This document shows positions 1 to 6,883 of a stretch of DNA of 64,000 bases, in pieces. Origin of the DNA: Pontibacter ramchanderi (lineage in GTDB: Bacteria > Bacteroidota > Bacteroidia > Cytophagales > Hymenobacteraceae); contig NZ_PJMU01000001.1 in assembly GCF_002846395.1 (NCBI RefSeq), positions 434,001 through 498,000 of the forward strand, written 5' to 3'. The position numbers were made by a program, and so were the translations under genes. The notes beneath the pieces were generated by a model, which ran no database searches, had not been told where the DNA came from, and was given only the letters and a program-made list of their open reading frames with translations. How positions within the stretch are numbered: the stretch's first letter is position 1; each line of letters starts with the position of its first letter.

Positions 1-660
1 GTAAAGTGCCTGGCCGGCAATTACCAGGCCCGCTTTGTGATCAGTGGCATTCCGCTCAATGATACTTTCCAGTTGTTTCAAGAAACAAAGGTGAAGCAAA
101 AGCTGAAGCCATACCTGTTGCCCTCCGGAAAACTGAACGGGGCTTTCACGATGGCCATTGTGCTCCGCAACGCGCCGGCTATACCTGTGCTGCATCACCA
201 GGTACACATGCCTGAGGGTTTACCAGTAATTGGCAGCAAGAGCTTTTTTGTTAGCTATAGCCACCCAAAGGACAAGGTAAGGGCAGGAGAGGGCGAGCGA
301 GTAGTGGCAGTGAGCACACATGTACCAGATCCGGCTAACTTAAAAATTGAAGATAAGCACATAATTGAAGAGGCGATCATCAGCAGAATGGAAAAGTCAA
401 GTATGCTGCACCGATCGGATATCCTGCACCTGGACTCTGCCACGCCTGGCGCCTGGATCTTCTGGACGCAGCGAGCCTATGGTATGGTGGGGGGCTACCC
501 TCACTACCGCGACATTAAACCCTGGCAAATGAAAGACGCGCGCCTGGACCACAAAGGAGCTTACGTTTGCGGCGACTCTGTATACCCGGGTCAGGGCATT
601 GTCGGCGTTTGCCTGAGTGGCATCATCGCAGCAAACAAGCTCCTTCAGGATCACTTTTAA
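1..660 (+). CDS. FAD-dependent oxidoreductase, C-terminal part (phytoene desaturase / carotenoid isomerase-like)
   Basis: The reading frame is open from the first base of the window, so this is the last 219 residues of a longer gene whose start and N-terminal dinucleotide-binding fold lie upstream. The C-terminal stretch GDSVYPGQGIVG near residue 190, followed by a helix (LSGIIAANKL), is the FAD-binding end typical of the phytoene desaturase/CrtISO branch of flavin amine-oxidase-like proteins. Those enzymes desaturate or isomerise carotenoids, or oxidise other polyprenoid substrates; the substrate cannot be told from this fragment. The gene stops at 658-660, about 190 bp before the nuclease gene. 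Family is fairly sure, specific function is not. Confidence 0.75.
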   Translation, partial: VKCLAGNYQARFVISGIPLNDTFQLFQETKVKQKLKPYLLPSGKLNGAFTMAIVLRNAPAIPVLHHQVHMPEGLPVIGSKSFFVSYSHPKDKVRAGEGERVVAVSTHVPDPANLKIEDKHIIEEAIISRMEKSSMLHRSDILHLDSATPGAWIFWTQRAYGMVGGYPHYRDIKPWQMKDARLDHKGAYVCGDSVYPGQGIVGVCLSGIIAANKLLQDHF

Positions 661-847
661 AGTATTCGATTTAGGGAAATGCTTCATCATTCTGTTTTGC
701 GGTTCAACAGGCAATTTGTGATTATAACAGGGTGGTCTATACCTGATTAATGAATTTACATTCACGTATGAAAATATAATAATCTGATAATGTTTGAATG
801 AAGCTGGTGTTGCATCTTTGCTTTGTAAAACATATAAACTTAAAGCT

Positions 848-1735
848 ATGCTAACACACTTAAAACGCATCCTATACCTATCGATGGTTGGCTGGATGCT
901 GGTTTCCTGCTCGGAAGAATCTGTAATCTCGCCAAAGGATGAGGCCAATGTTGGTACGCCTGACAGCATTGCCAATGCCACTGCCACGAAAGATGGTAAC
1001 CTGGCAATGGGCAACCCAAGCGGGGCCAACACCAGTTACTCCAATTACCTGATCAACAAGTCGCAGTTTTCGATGTCCTATAACTCTTACCGAGGCACAC
1101 CAAACTGGGTTAGCTGGCACCTGAGCAGTGCCTGGTTGGGCAGCACACCGCGCCAGGATGATTTCCGGGCGGATAACTCCCTGCCAAGTGCTTTCTACAG
1201 GGTTCAGCCGTCCGACTACACTGGTAGTGGTTTTGATCGTGGCCACAATACACCTTCAGCTGATCGTACACTTACCGTGTCGGACAATTCGGCCACATTC
1301 CTGATGTCGAACATGATTCCGCAGGCACCTACCAACAACCAGCAGGCCTGGGCGAACCTGGAGAACTATTGTCGCAAATTGGTCAGTCAGGGCAATGAAC
1401 TCTATATCATCATGGGGCAGTACGGCAAAGGCGGCACAGGCAGCAATGGCTATAAGGAAACCTTGGCCAATGGAAAGGTAACAGTGCCGAACCGTATCTG
1501 GAAGGTGATTGTAGTATTGCCCGTAGGCACTAGTGACGTAAGCCGGGTGACCACCAGTACCCGTGTCATCGCGATTGATACGCCCAACTCCAACAATATC
1601 AGCACCAGCTGGGGAACGTACCGCACCACCGTGGACGCTATCGAAGCCAAAACAGGCTATAACATCCTCTCCAATGTATCCTCTTCTGTTCAGAGTGTAA
1701 TCGAAGCGCGGGTAGACAACGGACCAACATCTTAA
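848..1735 (+). CDS. Exported DNA/RNA non-specific endonuclease (NUC1/NucA family lipoprotein)
   Basis: The protein has 295 residues. I chose ATG 848 because a lipoprotein signal starts exactly there: a basic start, a hydrophobic core, then LVSC with Cys21. The frame is open back to a TTG at 794, which would wrongly place the signal internally. The catalytic signature DRGH is at residues 130-133 in the context SGFDRGHNTPSADR, followed by an Asn- and Glu-containing segment (MSNMIPQ, then AWANLE). These are the conserved parts of the metal-dependent NUC1 family, which cuts DNA and RNA without sequence preference. The lipoprotein signal places it in the envelope or on the cell surface, with a likely role in nucleotide scavenging, defence or competition. 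Its convergent neighbour encodes a NuiA-type inhibitor of this enzyme family. Confidence 0.93.
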   Translation: MLTHLKRILYLSMVGWMLVSCSEESVISPKDEANVGTPDSIANATATKDGNLAMGNPSGANTSYSNYLINKSQFSMSYNSYRGTPNWVSWHLSSAWLGSTPRQDDFRADNSLPSAFYRVQPSDYTGSGFDRGHNTPSADRTLTVSDNSATFLMSNMIPQAPTNNQQAWANLENYCRKLVSQGNELYIIMGQYGKGGTGSNGYKETLANGKVTVPNRIWKVIVVLPVGTSDVSRVTTSTRVIAIDTPNSNNISTSWGTYRTTVDAIEAKTGYNILSNVSSSVQSVIEARVDNGPTS

Positions 1736-1760
1736 GGTATAGCTTGATAAGCTATATAAA

Positions 1761-1791
1761 AAAATCCCCGGCTGCTCTAGTCGGGGATTTT
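1761..1791. terminator. Bidirectional terminator between nuclease and inhibitor genes
   Basis: Perfect 10-bp stem AAAATCCCCG (1761-1770) with CGGGGATTTT (1782-1791) and an 11-nt loop; T-runs follow on both strands. It lies between two convergent genes. A smaller hairpin, TATAGCTT/AAGCTATA with a 3-nt loop, sits just before it at 1738-1756. Confidence 0.85.
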
Positions 1792-1800
1792 GCTTTTTTC

Positions 1801-2205
1801 TCAGGTTTCCACCACCATTGTTTTGAGGCCGGCTATCTCGCCTCCCGGTGTGCGGCCAAGTATGAGCACCAGTTTCTGGGTTTCACCAATGCGGTACACC
1901 TTCACGCCCTGCAGGAGCTCCTGTAGTTTTTTCTCCAGGTTCTGAAAACGGTTGGCCTGCTGCAAACCCTTTTCGCCCGCGTCCGGTCTGGCTTGGGTCA
2001 TATTTCGAAAAAAATACCCTAGTTCCATTTCCTCATAAGGATAATCGGCAGGCATGCCGGCCAGTTTGAGTACCGTTTCTTCATTCAGTTCTTCTCCCTG
2101 GAAATTCTCGGCTAAGTAAAATTCAAAAGGAGCGTCGGTCTCACTCAACATGAGCAGTCCGTCGGTCGCCGCTTTCAGTTCAGTTTCAATTTGTTTTAGA
2201 TCCAT
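1801..2205 (-). CDS. nuiA: Nuclease A inhibitor family protein (NuiA-like)
   Basis: The 134-residue protein has no signal peptide. Its length and ends match the Anabaena nuclease inhibitor NuiA as I remember it: an N-terminal run DGLLMLSE-x-PFE and a C-terminal run VYRIGET...GxTPGGEIAG..VVET. NuiA binds and blocks NucA, a DRGH-type non-specific nuclease. The neighbouring convergent gene (848-1735) encodes exactly such a nuclease, so the pair is very probably an enzyme and its dedicated inhibitor. The nuclease is predicted to be exported, whereas this protein looks cytosolic. It would therefore protect the cell from unexported or re-entering enzyme. The start ATG is at 2203-2205. Confidence 0.9.
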   Translation of the reverse strand: MDLKQIETELKAATDGLLMLSETDAPFEFYLAENFQGEELNEETVLKLAGMPADYPYEEMELGYFFRNMTQARPDAGEKGLQQANRFQNLEKKLQELLQGVKVYRIGETQKLVLILGRTPGGEIAGLKTMVVET

Positions 2206-2327
2206 AGTTTTAAATGCTTCAGCAAAAGAATGCTTCTTTTACTCTTATTTTCGCCGTAGGTTCTTATCTTTAGCTAGTCAGCCCTGACAATTATACGTTA
2301 GCTTTTTAAAACATACAAAATAAGACC

Positions 2328-3197
2328 ATGAAGGCAGAACCAATGCTGAAAGAAGGTGCCCTGAGGGGCAAAACCATTGTGGTAACGGGTGGCGGCACCG
2401 GCCTTGGCCGCTCTATGACAAAGTATTTCCTTGAACTCGGCGCCAATGCCGTGATCTGCAGCCGCAAACAGGATGTGCTCGAAAAAGCCGCCGATGAACT
2501 GATGCAGGAAACCGGCGGGCAAGTGCTCCCAGTTGTCTGTGATGTGCGCAAGTACAGCGAAATTGAAGCCATGCTGCAAGCTACGCTCGACAAGTTCGGC
2601 AGGGTAGATGTGCTCGTCAACAATGCTGCCGGTAACTTTGTGAGTCCCACAGAGCGCCTCAGCCATAAAGCCTTTGATGTGATCACCGATATAGTACTTA
2701 AAGGCAGCTACAACTGTACGCTGGCGTTGGGCAAATATTGGATAGAACAGAAGCAGGAGGCAAGCATACTCAATATCGTAACCACTTACGCCTGGACCGG
2801 TTCCGGCTACGTAGTGCCCTCCGCCTGCGCAAAAGCCGGTGTGCTCGCCATGACGCGCTCGCTGGCTTCTGAATGGGCCAAGTACGGTATCCGCTCCAAC
2901 GCCATCGCACCCGGCCCTTTCCCTACAGAAGGCGCCTGGACCCGACTATTTCCAAAGCAACTTGCTGATAAGCTGGACCCGGTGAAGCGTATACCTGTCG
3001 GTCGTTTCGGCGAGCACCAGGAACTGGCCAACCTGGCTGCCTACCTGGTGTCCGACTACGCCTCGTTCGTGAACGGCGAAGTGGTGACCATAGACGGCGG
3101 CGAATGGCTCTACGGTGCCGGTGAGTTCAACGCCTTTGATCAAATTCCGCAGGAAATGTGGGACGCGATGGAGAAGCAGATGCGAGGGAAGGGGTGA
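2328..3197 (+). CDS. SDR family oxidoreductase, 2,4-dienoyl-CoA reductase-like
   Basis: A 289-residue Rossmann-fold short-chain dehydrogenase/reductase. The cofactor motif TGGGTGLG is at residues 20-27 and the NNAAGNF motif at 98-104. The usual YxxxK catalytic pair is changed: Lys169 is present but Ser165 stands at the Tyr position. This substitution and the PGPFPTEGA segment at about 195-203 are typical of the peroxisomal/mitochondrial-type 2,4-dienoyl-CoA reductase branch. That branch uses NADPH to reduce dienoyl-CoA intermediates during oxidation of unsaturated fatty acids. The gene seems monocistronic. Met6 (2343) is a possible alternative start. No beta-oxidation partner lies next to it. 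Confidence 0.85.
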   Translation: MKAEPMLKEGALRGKTIVVTGGGTGLGRSMTKYFLELGANAVICSRKQDVLEKAADELMQETGGQVLPVVCDVRKYSEIEAMLQATLDKFGRVDVLVNNAAGNFVSPTERLSHKAFDVITDIVLKGSYNCTLALGKYWIEQKQEASILNIVTTYAWTGSGYVVPSACAKAGVLAMTRSLASEWAKYGIRSNAIAPGPFPTEGAWTRLFPKQLADKLDPVKRIPVGRFGEHQELANLAAYLVSDYASFVNGEVVTIDGGEWLYGAGEFNAFDQIPQEMWDAMEKQMRGKG

Positions 3198-3203
3198 TTA
3201 AAT

Positions 3204-3240
3204 TAGTGAATGAGTGATTTAGCGAATGAGTGAGTGATTA
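3204..3240 (+). repeat. Degenerate walking repeat (GTGA/ATGAGTGATT type)
   Basis: Directly after the SDR stop, the sequence cycles through variants of (A/T)GAGTGAT with 7-9-nt spacing. The 15-mer AGTGAATGAGTGATT at 3205-3219 recurs exactly at 25717-25731 after ccoI. It is not coding in any frame. Confidence 0.7.
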
Positions 3241-3290
3241 AACCGTTGATTGTTAAATTGTTGTTGTAGGGATTAGTCGTGCCCCTTTTT

Positions 3291-3372
3291 TGTCATCTCG
3301 ACTATAGAAGAGATCCGGGGCATTTTGGTACCTGAACAATACTCCAGATTTCTCCCTAGGGTCGAAATGACA
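3291..3372. repeat. REP-like palindromic intergenic element
   Basis: An 82-bp imperfect palindrome. The outer arms TGTCATCTCGAC (3291-3302) and GTCGAAATGACA (3361-3372) pair at 11 of 12 positions, and the inner arms (AGAGATC near 3309, AGATTTCTCC near 3346) pair in part. A related element lies at 9307-9406. There is no open reading frame inside, so it may be a REP- or MITE-type element. The surrounding gene-free stretch 3198-3512 holds only this, the walking repeat and a terminator. Confidence 0.7.
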
Positions 3373-3450
3373 GGTAAGTGCTTATGTTGGCGGCATCAGA
3401 AGGCAGGGGCTCTCATTATCGTGAACATTCTGAAGCAATGTATTTGCAAA

Positions 3451-3496
3451 CAAAAAATCCCTGGACTGCATGCAAATGCATCGTCCAGGGATTTTG
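3451..3496 (-). terminator. Terminator of the nirK-SUMF1-SCO operon
   Basis: Strong stem-loop just downstream of the SCO stop (leftward transcription): AAAATCCCTGGAC (from 3454) pairs with GTCCAGGGATTTT (3483-3495), with a T-run on the minus strand. The loop itself contains the palindrome TGCATGCAAATGCA. Confidence 0.85.
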
Positions 3497-3512
3497 GTTT
3501 ATGAGCTATACT

Positions 3513-4169
3513 TTAAATTTTCTGCAACAGGCTCTTGATCGCGTTGACGGTTTCGTCAGGTTCAACGCCTAAACCTTCTGCCTGGTGGATGATCTCACCA
3601 TTTTCATTCAGCACAGAAATGATGTTGGAGTGAGAGATTTCGCCGTCCAACTCCATTTTGTACTTCATGTTTAGGAGGGCGGCCAGCTCCCGGATGTTAT
3701 CCTGCTCGCTTGTAAGTAGCGTCCAGCGTTTTGGGTTTAAGTTGTTGGACTCCGCAAACTGCAGCAAACGCGCTGGTGTGTCGCGGGCAGGGTCCATGGT
3801 TACGAGCACAATCCCGATATCTTCCTGCTTGTACTGTTCCAAACCCATTTCGATGCGCTTTAAGTCGGCGACAATACGCGGACAGGCGTAGCTGCAATGG
3901 GTATAGACCATGGCCACTAGCTGCACTTTGCCCTGGAAATTCTGCAACTTAAGCTCTTCACCGCGTTGGTTCTGCCAGTCCGAATCGAGGTTATAAAGCG
4001 ACATATCGGTTAGGGCAGCTGCAGGTATAGCAAGCGTACCGGTGCCATCAGGCAGGCCTTCAGCAACTGGCTTTGCGCAGCAGCTGTCATCTTCGTGTGC
4101 CACTTCCTGCTGGCAGGCAGTCAGGCCAAGCGCGATAAGCGTGAACAGGTATAAGGTAAAGCGTTTCAT
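3513..4169 (-). CDS. SCO1/SenC family copper-chaperone lipoprotein
   Basis: The protein has 218 residues from ATG 4169, the start that gives a proper lipoprotein signal ending in LTAC (Cys19). It has a thioredoxin-like fold with the copper-binding pair CSYAC (Cys92, Cys96) and the third ligand His180 in the ISHSN segment, all as expected for Sco proteins. Sco proteins deliver copper to, or reduce cysteines in, CuA oxidases and some other copper enzymes. Here the gene is last in a leftward operon after nirK and a SUMF1-like gene, 10 bp from the latter. No CuA oxidase gene is in the window, so I infer a role in supplying copper to the nitrite reductase. Confidence 0.9.
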   Translation of the reverse strand: MKRFTLYLFTLIALGLTACQQEVAHEDDSCCAKPVAEGLPDGTGTLAIPAAALTDMSLYNLDSDWQNQRGEELKLQNFQGKVQLVAMVYTHCSYACPRIVADLKRIEMGLEQYKQEDIGIVLVTMDPARDTPARLLQFAESNNLNPKRWTLLTSEQDNIRELAALLNMKYKMELDGEISHSNIISVLNENGEIIHQAEGLGVEPDETVNAIKSLLQKI

Positions 4170-4179
4170 AAGATTCGAA

Positions 4180-4986
4180 TTATTTTTTGGCTGTAGTCTG
4201 TACGGGTACGTCCTGCACGCATCGGAAGCCCAGGTTCGCCACGGTGTAGTTGGCCTTAAGGCTGGAGCGGAAGGCGTAGCGCATAAAGGCCACATAGTTT
4301 TTCACGTCACTGGCTCCGGTAGATCCGGCACCGCAGAACAATTGCCTGTCCAGGCTGGCATTTTGTCTCGACTCGCCTACGATCAGGGCAGAGTTAAAGT
4401 CAGAGGTCCATTCCCATACCAACCCGATCATGCCGTAAAGACCATAGTAGTTTTTAAAGGCGCTCTGCACTGGAGGCAGGTACTTGGGGTTGGGCTGGCT
4501 GTACCAGTCGAGGCTGCGCTGGTAAAAGCTGGGCTCACTGGAGGCGTCCTTTTTCGTTTCGCTGGCCAGTGCGGCAAACTCCCATTCGTTTACGGTTGGC
4601 AGTCGCTTGCCCTGGCACTCGCAATAGGCCTTGGCCGCAAACCAAGATACATTGATCACAGGGCTGTCTTTCAGCTTATCTGCTGCAGGGCCCACGCCCA
4701 GCGGGCTGGCCCAGTGCTTCAGGTAGCCGGCGTCGGCAAACAGTGCTTTCACCTCCGACTTCCGCCATTTTGGATATTTGGCTAAAAAGTCCTCATATTG
4801 GGCATTCGTGACCGGGTATCTGTCCATCCGGAAACTCTGCACAGTCACGGTTTGGTTGTTGCTGCCGTACAGCGGCACAAAAGTGCCCCCCTTTACAGGA
4901 ACCATATCGGTCGGGGTGCTCTTTTGTGCTTGTGCTATACTGCAAGCTCCGATCACCAAAACTAGGGTCAGAAGTCGTCGGAACAT
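4180..4986 (-). CDS. SUMF1/formylglycine-generating-like protein, NirV type
   Basis: A 268-residue exported protein. The N-terminus has a signal sequence ending near AQA-Q at residue 21; IGAC at 12-15 could alternatively be a lipobox. The rest is an FGE-sulfatase domain: MVPVKGGTF, YPVTNAQYEDF, PVINVSWFAAKAYC, RLPTVNEWEFAA, GLVWEWTSDF and the terminal NLGFRC. The segment that holds the second active-site cysteine in true formylglycine-generating enzymes reads NYVAFMRYAFR here, so the cysteine pair appears incomplete and formylglycine formation is doubtful. It sits 18 bp after nirK, the position of the gene called nirV in other organisms. Its function in nitrite reduction is unknown. Confidence 0.85.
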   Translation of the reverse strand: MFRRLLTLVLVIGACSIAQAQKSTPTDMVPVKGGTFVPLYGSNNQTVTVQSFRMDRYPVTNAQYEDFLAKYPKWRKSEVKALFADAGYLKHWASPLGVGPAADKLKDSPVINVSWFAAKAYCECQGKRLPTVNEWEFAALASETKKDASSEPSFYQRSLDWYSQPNPKYLPPVQSAFKNYYGLYGMIGLVWEWTSDFNSALIVGESRQNASLDRQLFCGAGSTGASDVKNYVAFMRYAFRSSLKANYTVANLGFRCVQDVPVQTTAKK

Positions 4987-5004
4987 GGTACTAAGTATTA
5001 AGGA

Positions 5005-6483
5005 TTAGTGCTTATACTTGTCTTTGGCTTTCTTCACCTGCTCAGGTGTTACTTCGCCGCCTTTGTTGCTCCAGCTGTTGAGCACATAGGTCATTACATT
5101 GGCAATTTCCTCGTCACTCAGTTTCAGCTTTGGCATGGTGCTGTTGTATACCTCTCCATTTACTTTGATCTGACCTTCCAGACCGTGTGCCACCACCCCG
5201 ATAGAGCGATCCACGTCAGCGTTCAGGTAGTCAGACTTGGCAAGCGGCGGGAAGGCGCCTTTTATGCCTTGGCCTTCGGCCTGATGACAAGCCTGGCAGT
5301 TTTGGGCGTACAGTGTCTTACCCAGTTCCAGGCGCATGTCCTTGTTATTGGCAATGGCAGCTTTCGGAGCGTTAGACTTTGGCATTTCCTGTACCACTGA
5401 GCCCTCTGGGAGGTATATTTTCTGCTCGGTCTGTCCGGAGAAGATGGCCAGGTTGTCCGGGCCTTCTACTTTAAGCATGCCCAGGGCACCCTTGTTGAAA
5501 GTACGGAAGATGGAGTGGTCCACGAGCACGTAGTTACCCGGAACGTCTACTTTAAACTCTGTGATGGCAGAACCACCGGCAGGTACAAGGGTTGTCTGAA
5601 CGTTCTTATTCACGTTTGATCCGCCCTCTACATACACATTGTCGAAGATCTCACCGATCACGTGGAAGCTCGATACCAGGTTTGGACCGCCGTTACCAAC
5701 AAACAGACGCACTTTGTCGCCTACTTTGGCAGTGATGGCATTGTCGCCTGTCATAGAACCTACAGAACCGTTGAACACCACATAAGAGGGTTTCTCGTCA
5801 AGGGCTTTTTCCATATCGAATGGTTGCAGGCCAGGGGCACCGAAGGCTCCTTTGGTGTAAAAGTCACCCTGCATCACGTAGTATTCTTTGTCAACCGGCT
5901 CCATACCTTCTTCCGGCTCCACCATGATCAGGCCGTACATACCGTTGGCGATGTGCATACCTACCGGTGCTGTAGCGCAGTGGTATACATACAGGCCAGG
6001 GTTGATCGCTTTGAAATTAAACACCGTCTCCTGACCAGGTGCTGTAAAAGTAGCGGCTGCGCCACCACCTGGGCCTGTTACGGCGTGCAAGTCAATGTTG
6101 TGTGGGTTTTTACTGTCAGGGTGGTTCATCAGGTGAAACTCCACCTCATCGTTCTGGCGCACGCGGATAAATTTACCCGGCACCGAACCACCGAAGGTCC
6201 AGAAGGTATAGTCCACGCCGTCAGCAAGCTTTTTCACCACTTCGGTTACTTCCAGGCGTACCACTACTTTAGCAGGGTGCTTGCGGGTGATCGGGGCGGG
6301 AACAAGGGGAGCGTCGGTCAACTCAGCCTCGATAACAGGCATCTCCGCGGGAGCGGCCGTTTCGTTGAGGGAGTTGAGTATCTCGGCATTTGTGGTCTTG
6401 GTACCACAGGAAGTAGCCATTCCGAGGCAGAATATGCCTACTATGGCCAGCCGTATTGCTTTTGGTAAATGTGACCGTTTCAT
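5005..6483 (-). CDS. nirK: Copper-containing nitrite reductase with C-terminal cytochrome c domain
   Basis: The 492-residue lipoprotein (ATSC, Cys26) starts at ATG 6483. Two cupredoxin domains carry type 1 copper ligands His128, Cys169, His177 and Met182 and type 2 ligands His133, His168 and a C-terminal His, with His323 the best candidate. Catalytic Asp131 and His274 are also visible. The [10 protein letters not shown] pattern is the one I associate with class II NirK. A third domain has a haem c site CQACH (396-400), giving a cytochrome-fused enzyme that could take electrons directly from respiratory donors. It reduces nitrite to nitric oxide outside the inner membrane. The gene leads the nirK-SUMF1-SCO operon and is preceded by a double Crp/Fnr-type operator. 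Confidence 0.96.
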   Translation of the reverse strand: MKRSHLPKAIRLAIVGIFCLGMATSCGTKTTNAEILNSLNETAAPAEMPVIEAELTDAPLVPAPITRKHPAKVVVRLEVTEVVKKLADGVDYTFWTFGGSVPGKFIRVRQNDEVEFHLMNHPDSKNPHNIDLHAVTGPGGGAAATFTAPGQETVFNFKAINPGLYVYHCATAPVGMHIANGMYGLIMVEPEEGMEPVDKEYYVMQGDFYTKGAFGAPGLQPFDMEKALDEKPSYVVFNGSVGSMTGDNAITAKVGDKVRLFVGNGGPNLVSSFHVIGEIFDNVYVEGGSNVNKNVQTTLVPAGGSAITEFKVDVPGNYVLVDHSIFRTFNKGALGMLKVEGPDNLAIFSGQTEQKIYLPEGSVVQEMPKSNAPKAAIANNKDMRLELGKTLYAQNCQACHQAEGQGIKGAFPPLAKSDYLNADVDRSIGVVAHGLEGQIKVNGEVYNSTMPKLKLSDEEIANVMTYVLNSWSNKGGEVTPEQVKKAKDKYKH

Positions 6484-6514
6484 AAGAATTGCTGTTAGAG
6501 TGTCTTTATGGTTA

Positions 6515-6579
6515 CAAAAGAACACCACACACTCTTTTATTTTTATGACTGTAGTCAGTCGCAGAAGTGACTTTCATCA
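6515..6579 (-). promoter_or_regulatory. nirK promoter with tandem Crp/Fnr-type dyads
   Basis: Two TGA-N6-TCA dyads lie at 6568-6579 (distal, within the perfect inverted repeat AAGTGA-N6-TCACTT) and 6546-6557 (proximal). Their centres are 22 bp apart. On the minus strand a TTCTTTTG element (6515-6522) matches TAnnTTTG at 7 of 8 positions, and its last base is 36.5 bp from the proximal dyad centre. That geometry fits class II activation. The start codon is 31 bp further on. The same layout recurs before ccoI, ccoNO, ccoG and the universal stress gene. Confidence 0.85.
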
Positions 6580-6825
6580 CTTGGGTTATAACGCCTATTC
6601 TAAATGGGTCTGTTTTTAGAAATTAGCTGCATTCCCTGCAGCGAGTATTGCTAGTCAAATCAAATTTGGGCTTTATTATAGGGCAAAAGTAGGTATAAAA
6701 TATGCATCAGCGCAGATTAATACTTACCAAAGTTATAAGCCTCTGTATTTGCTTATTATAATTTGACTCCGGTGCAAGCGGCAAAATAGGTGAAGGCATG
6801 ACCCTGGGAGGTATAAGGCCCAACA

Positions 6826-6859
6826 AAAAGCCCCATCTGGTTAAGCAGACAGGGCTTTT
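6826..6859 (-). terminator. Terminator downstream of the S46 peptidase gene
   Basis: Stem AAAAGCCC (6826-6833) with GGGCTTTT (6852-6859), plus inner TCTG/CAGA pairing. It lies just past the stop of the leftward peptidase gene. The rest of 6580-6825 is AT-rich with nothing else recognisable. Confidence 0.8.
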
Positions 6860-6883
6860 GAATAATAAATATAATGACTGAGA

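Noticed and set aside
397-1032. 211-residue open frame on the minus strand
   Set aside because: It overlaps the FAD oxidoreductase and nuclease genes and has no family features.
4042-4785. 247-residue open frame on the plus strand
   Set aside because: It runs antisense across the SCO and SUMF1-like genes, which have clear motifs.
5662-6468. 268-residue open frame on the plus strand
   Set aside because: Antisense to nirK, whose copper and haem ligands are all in place.
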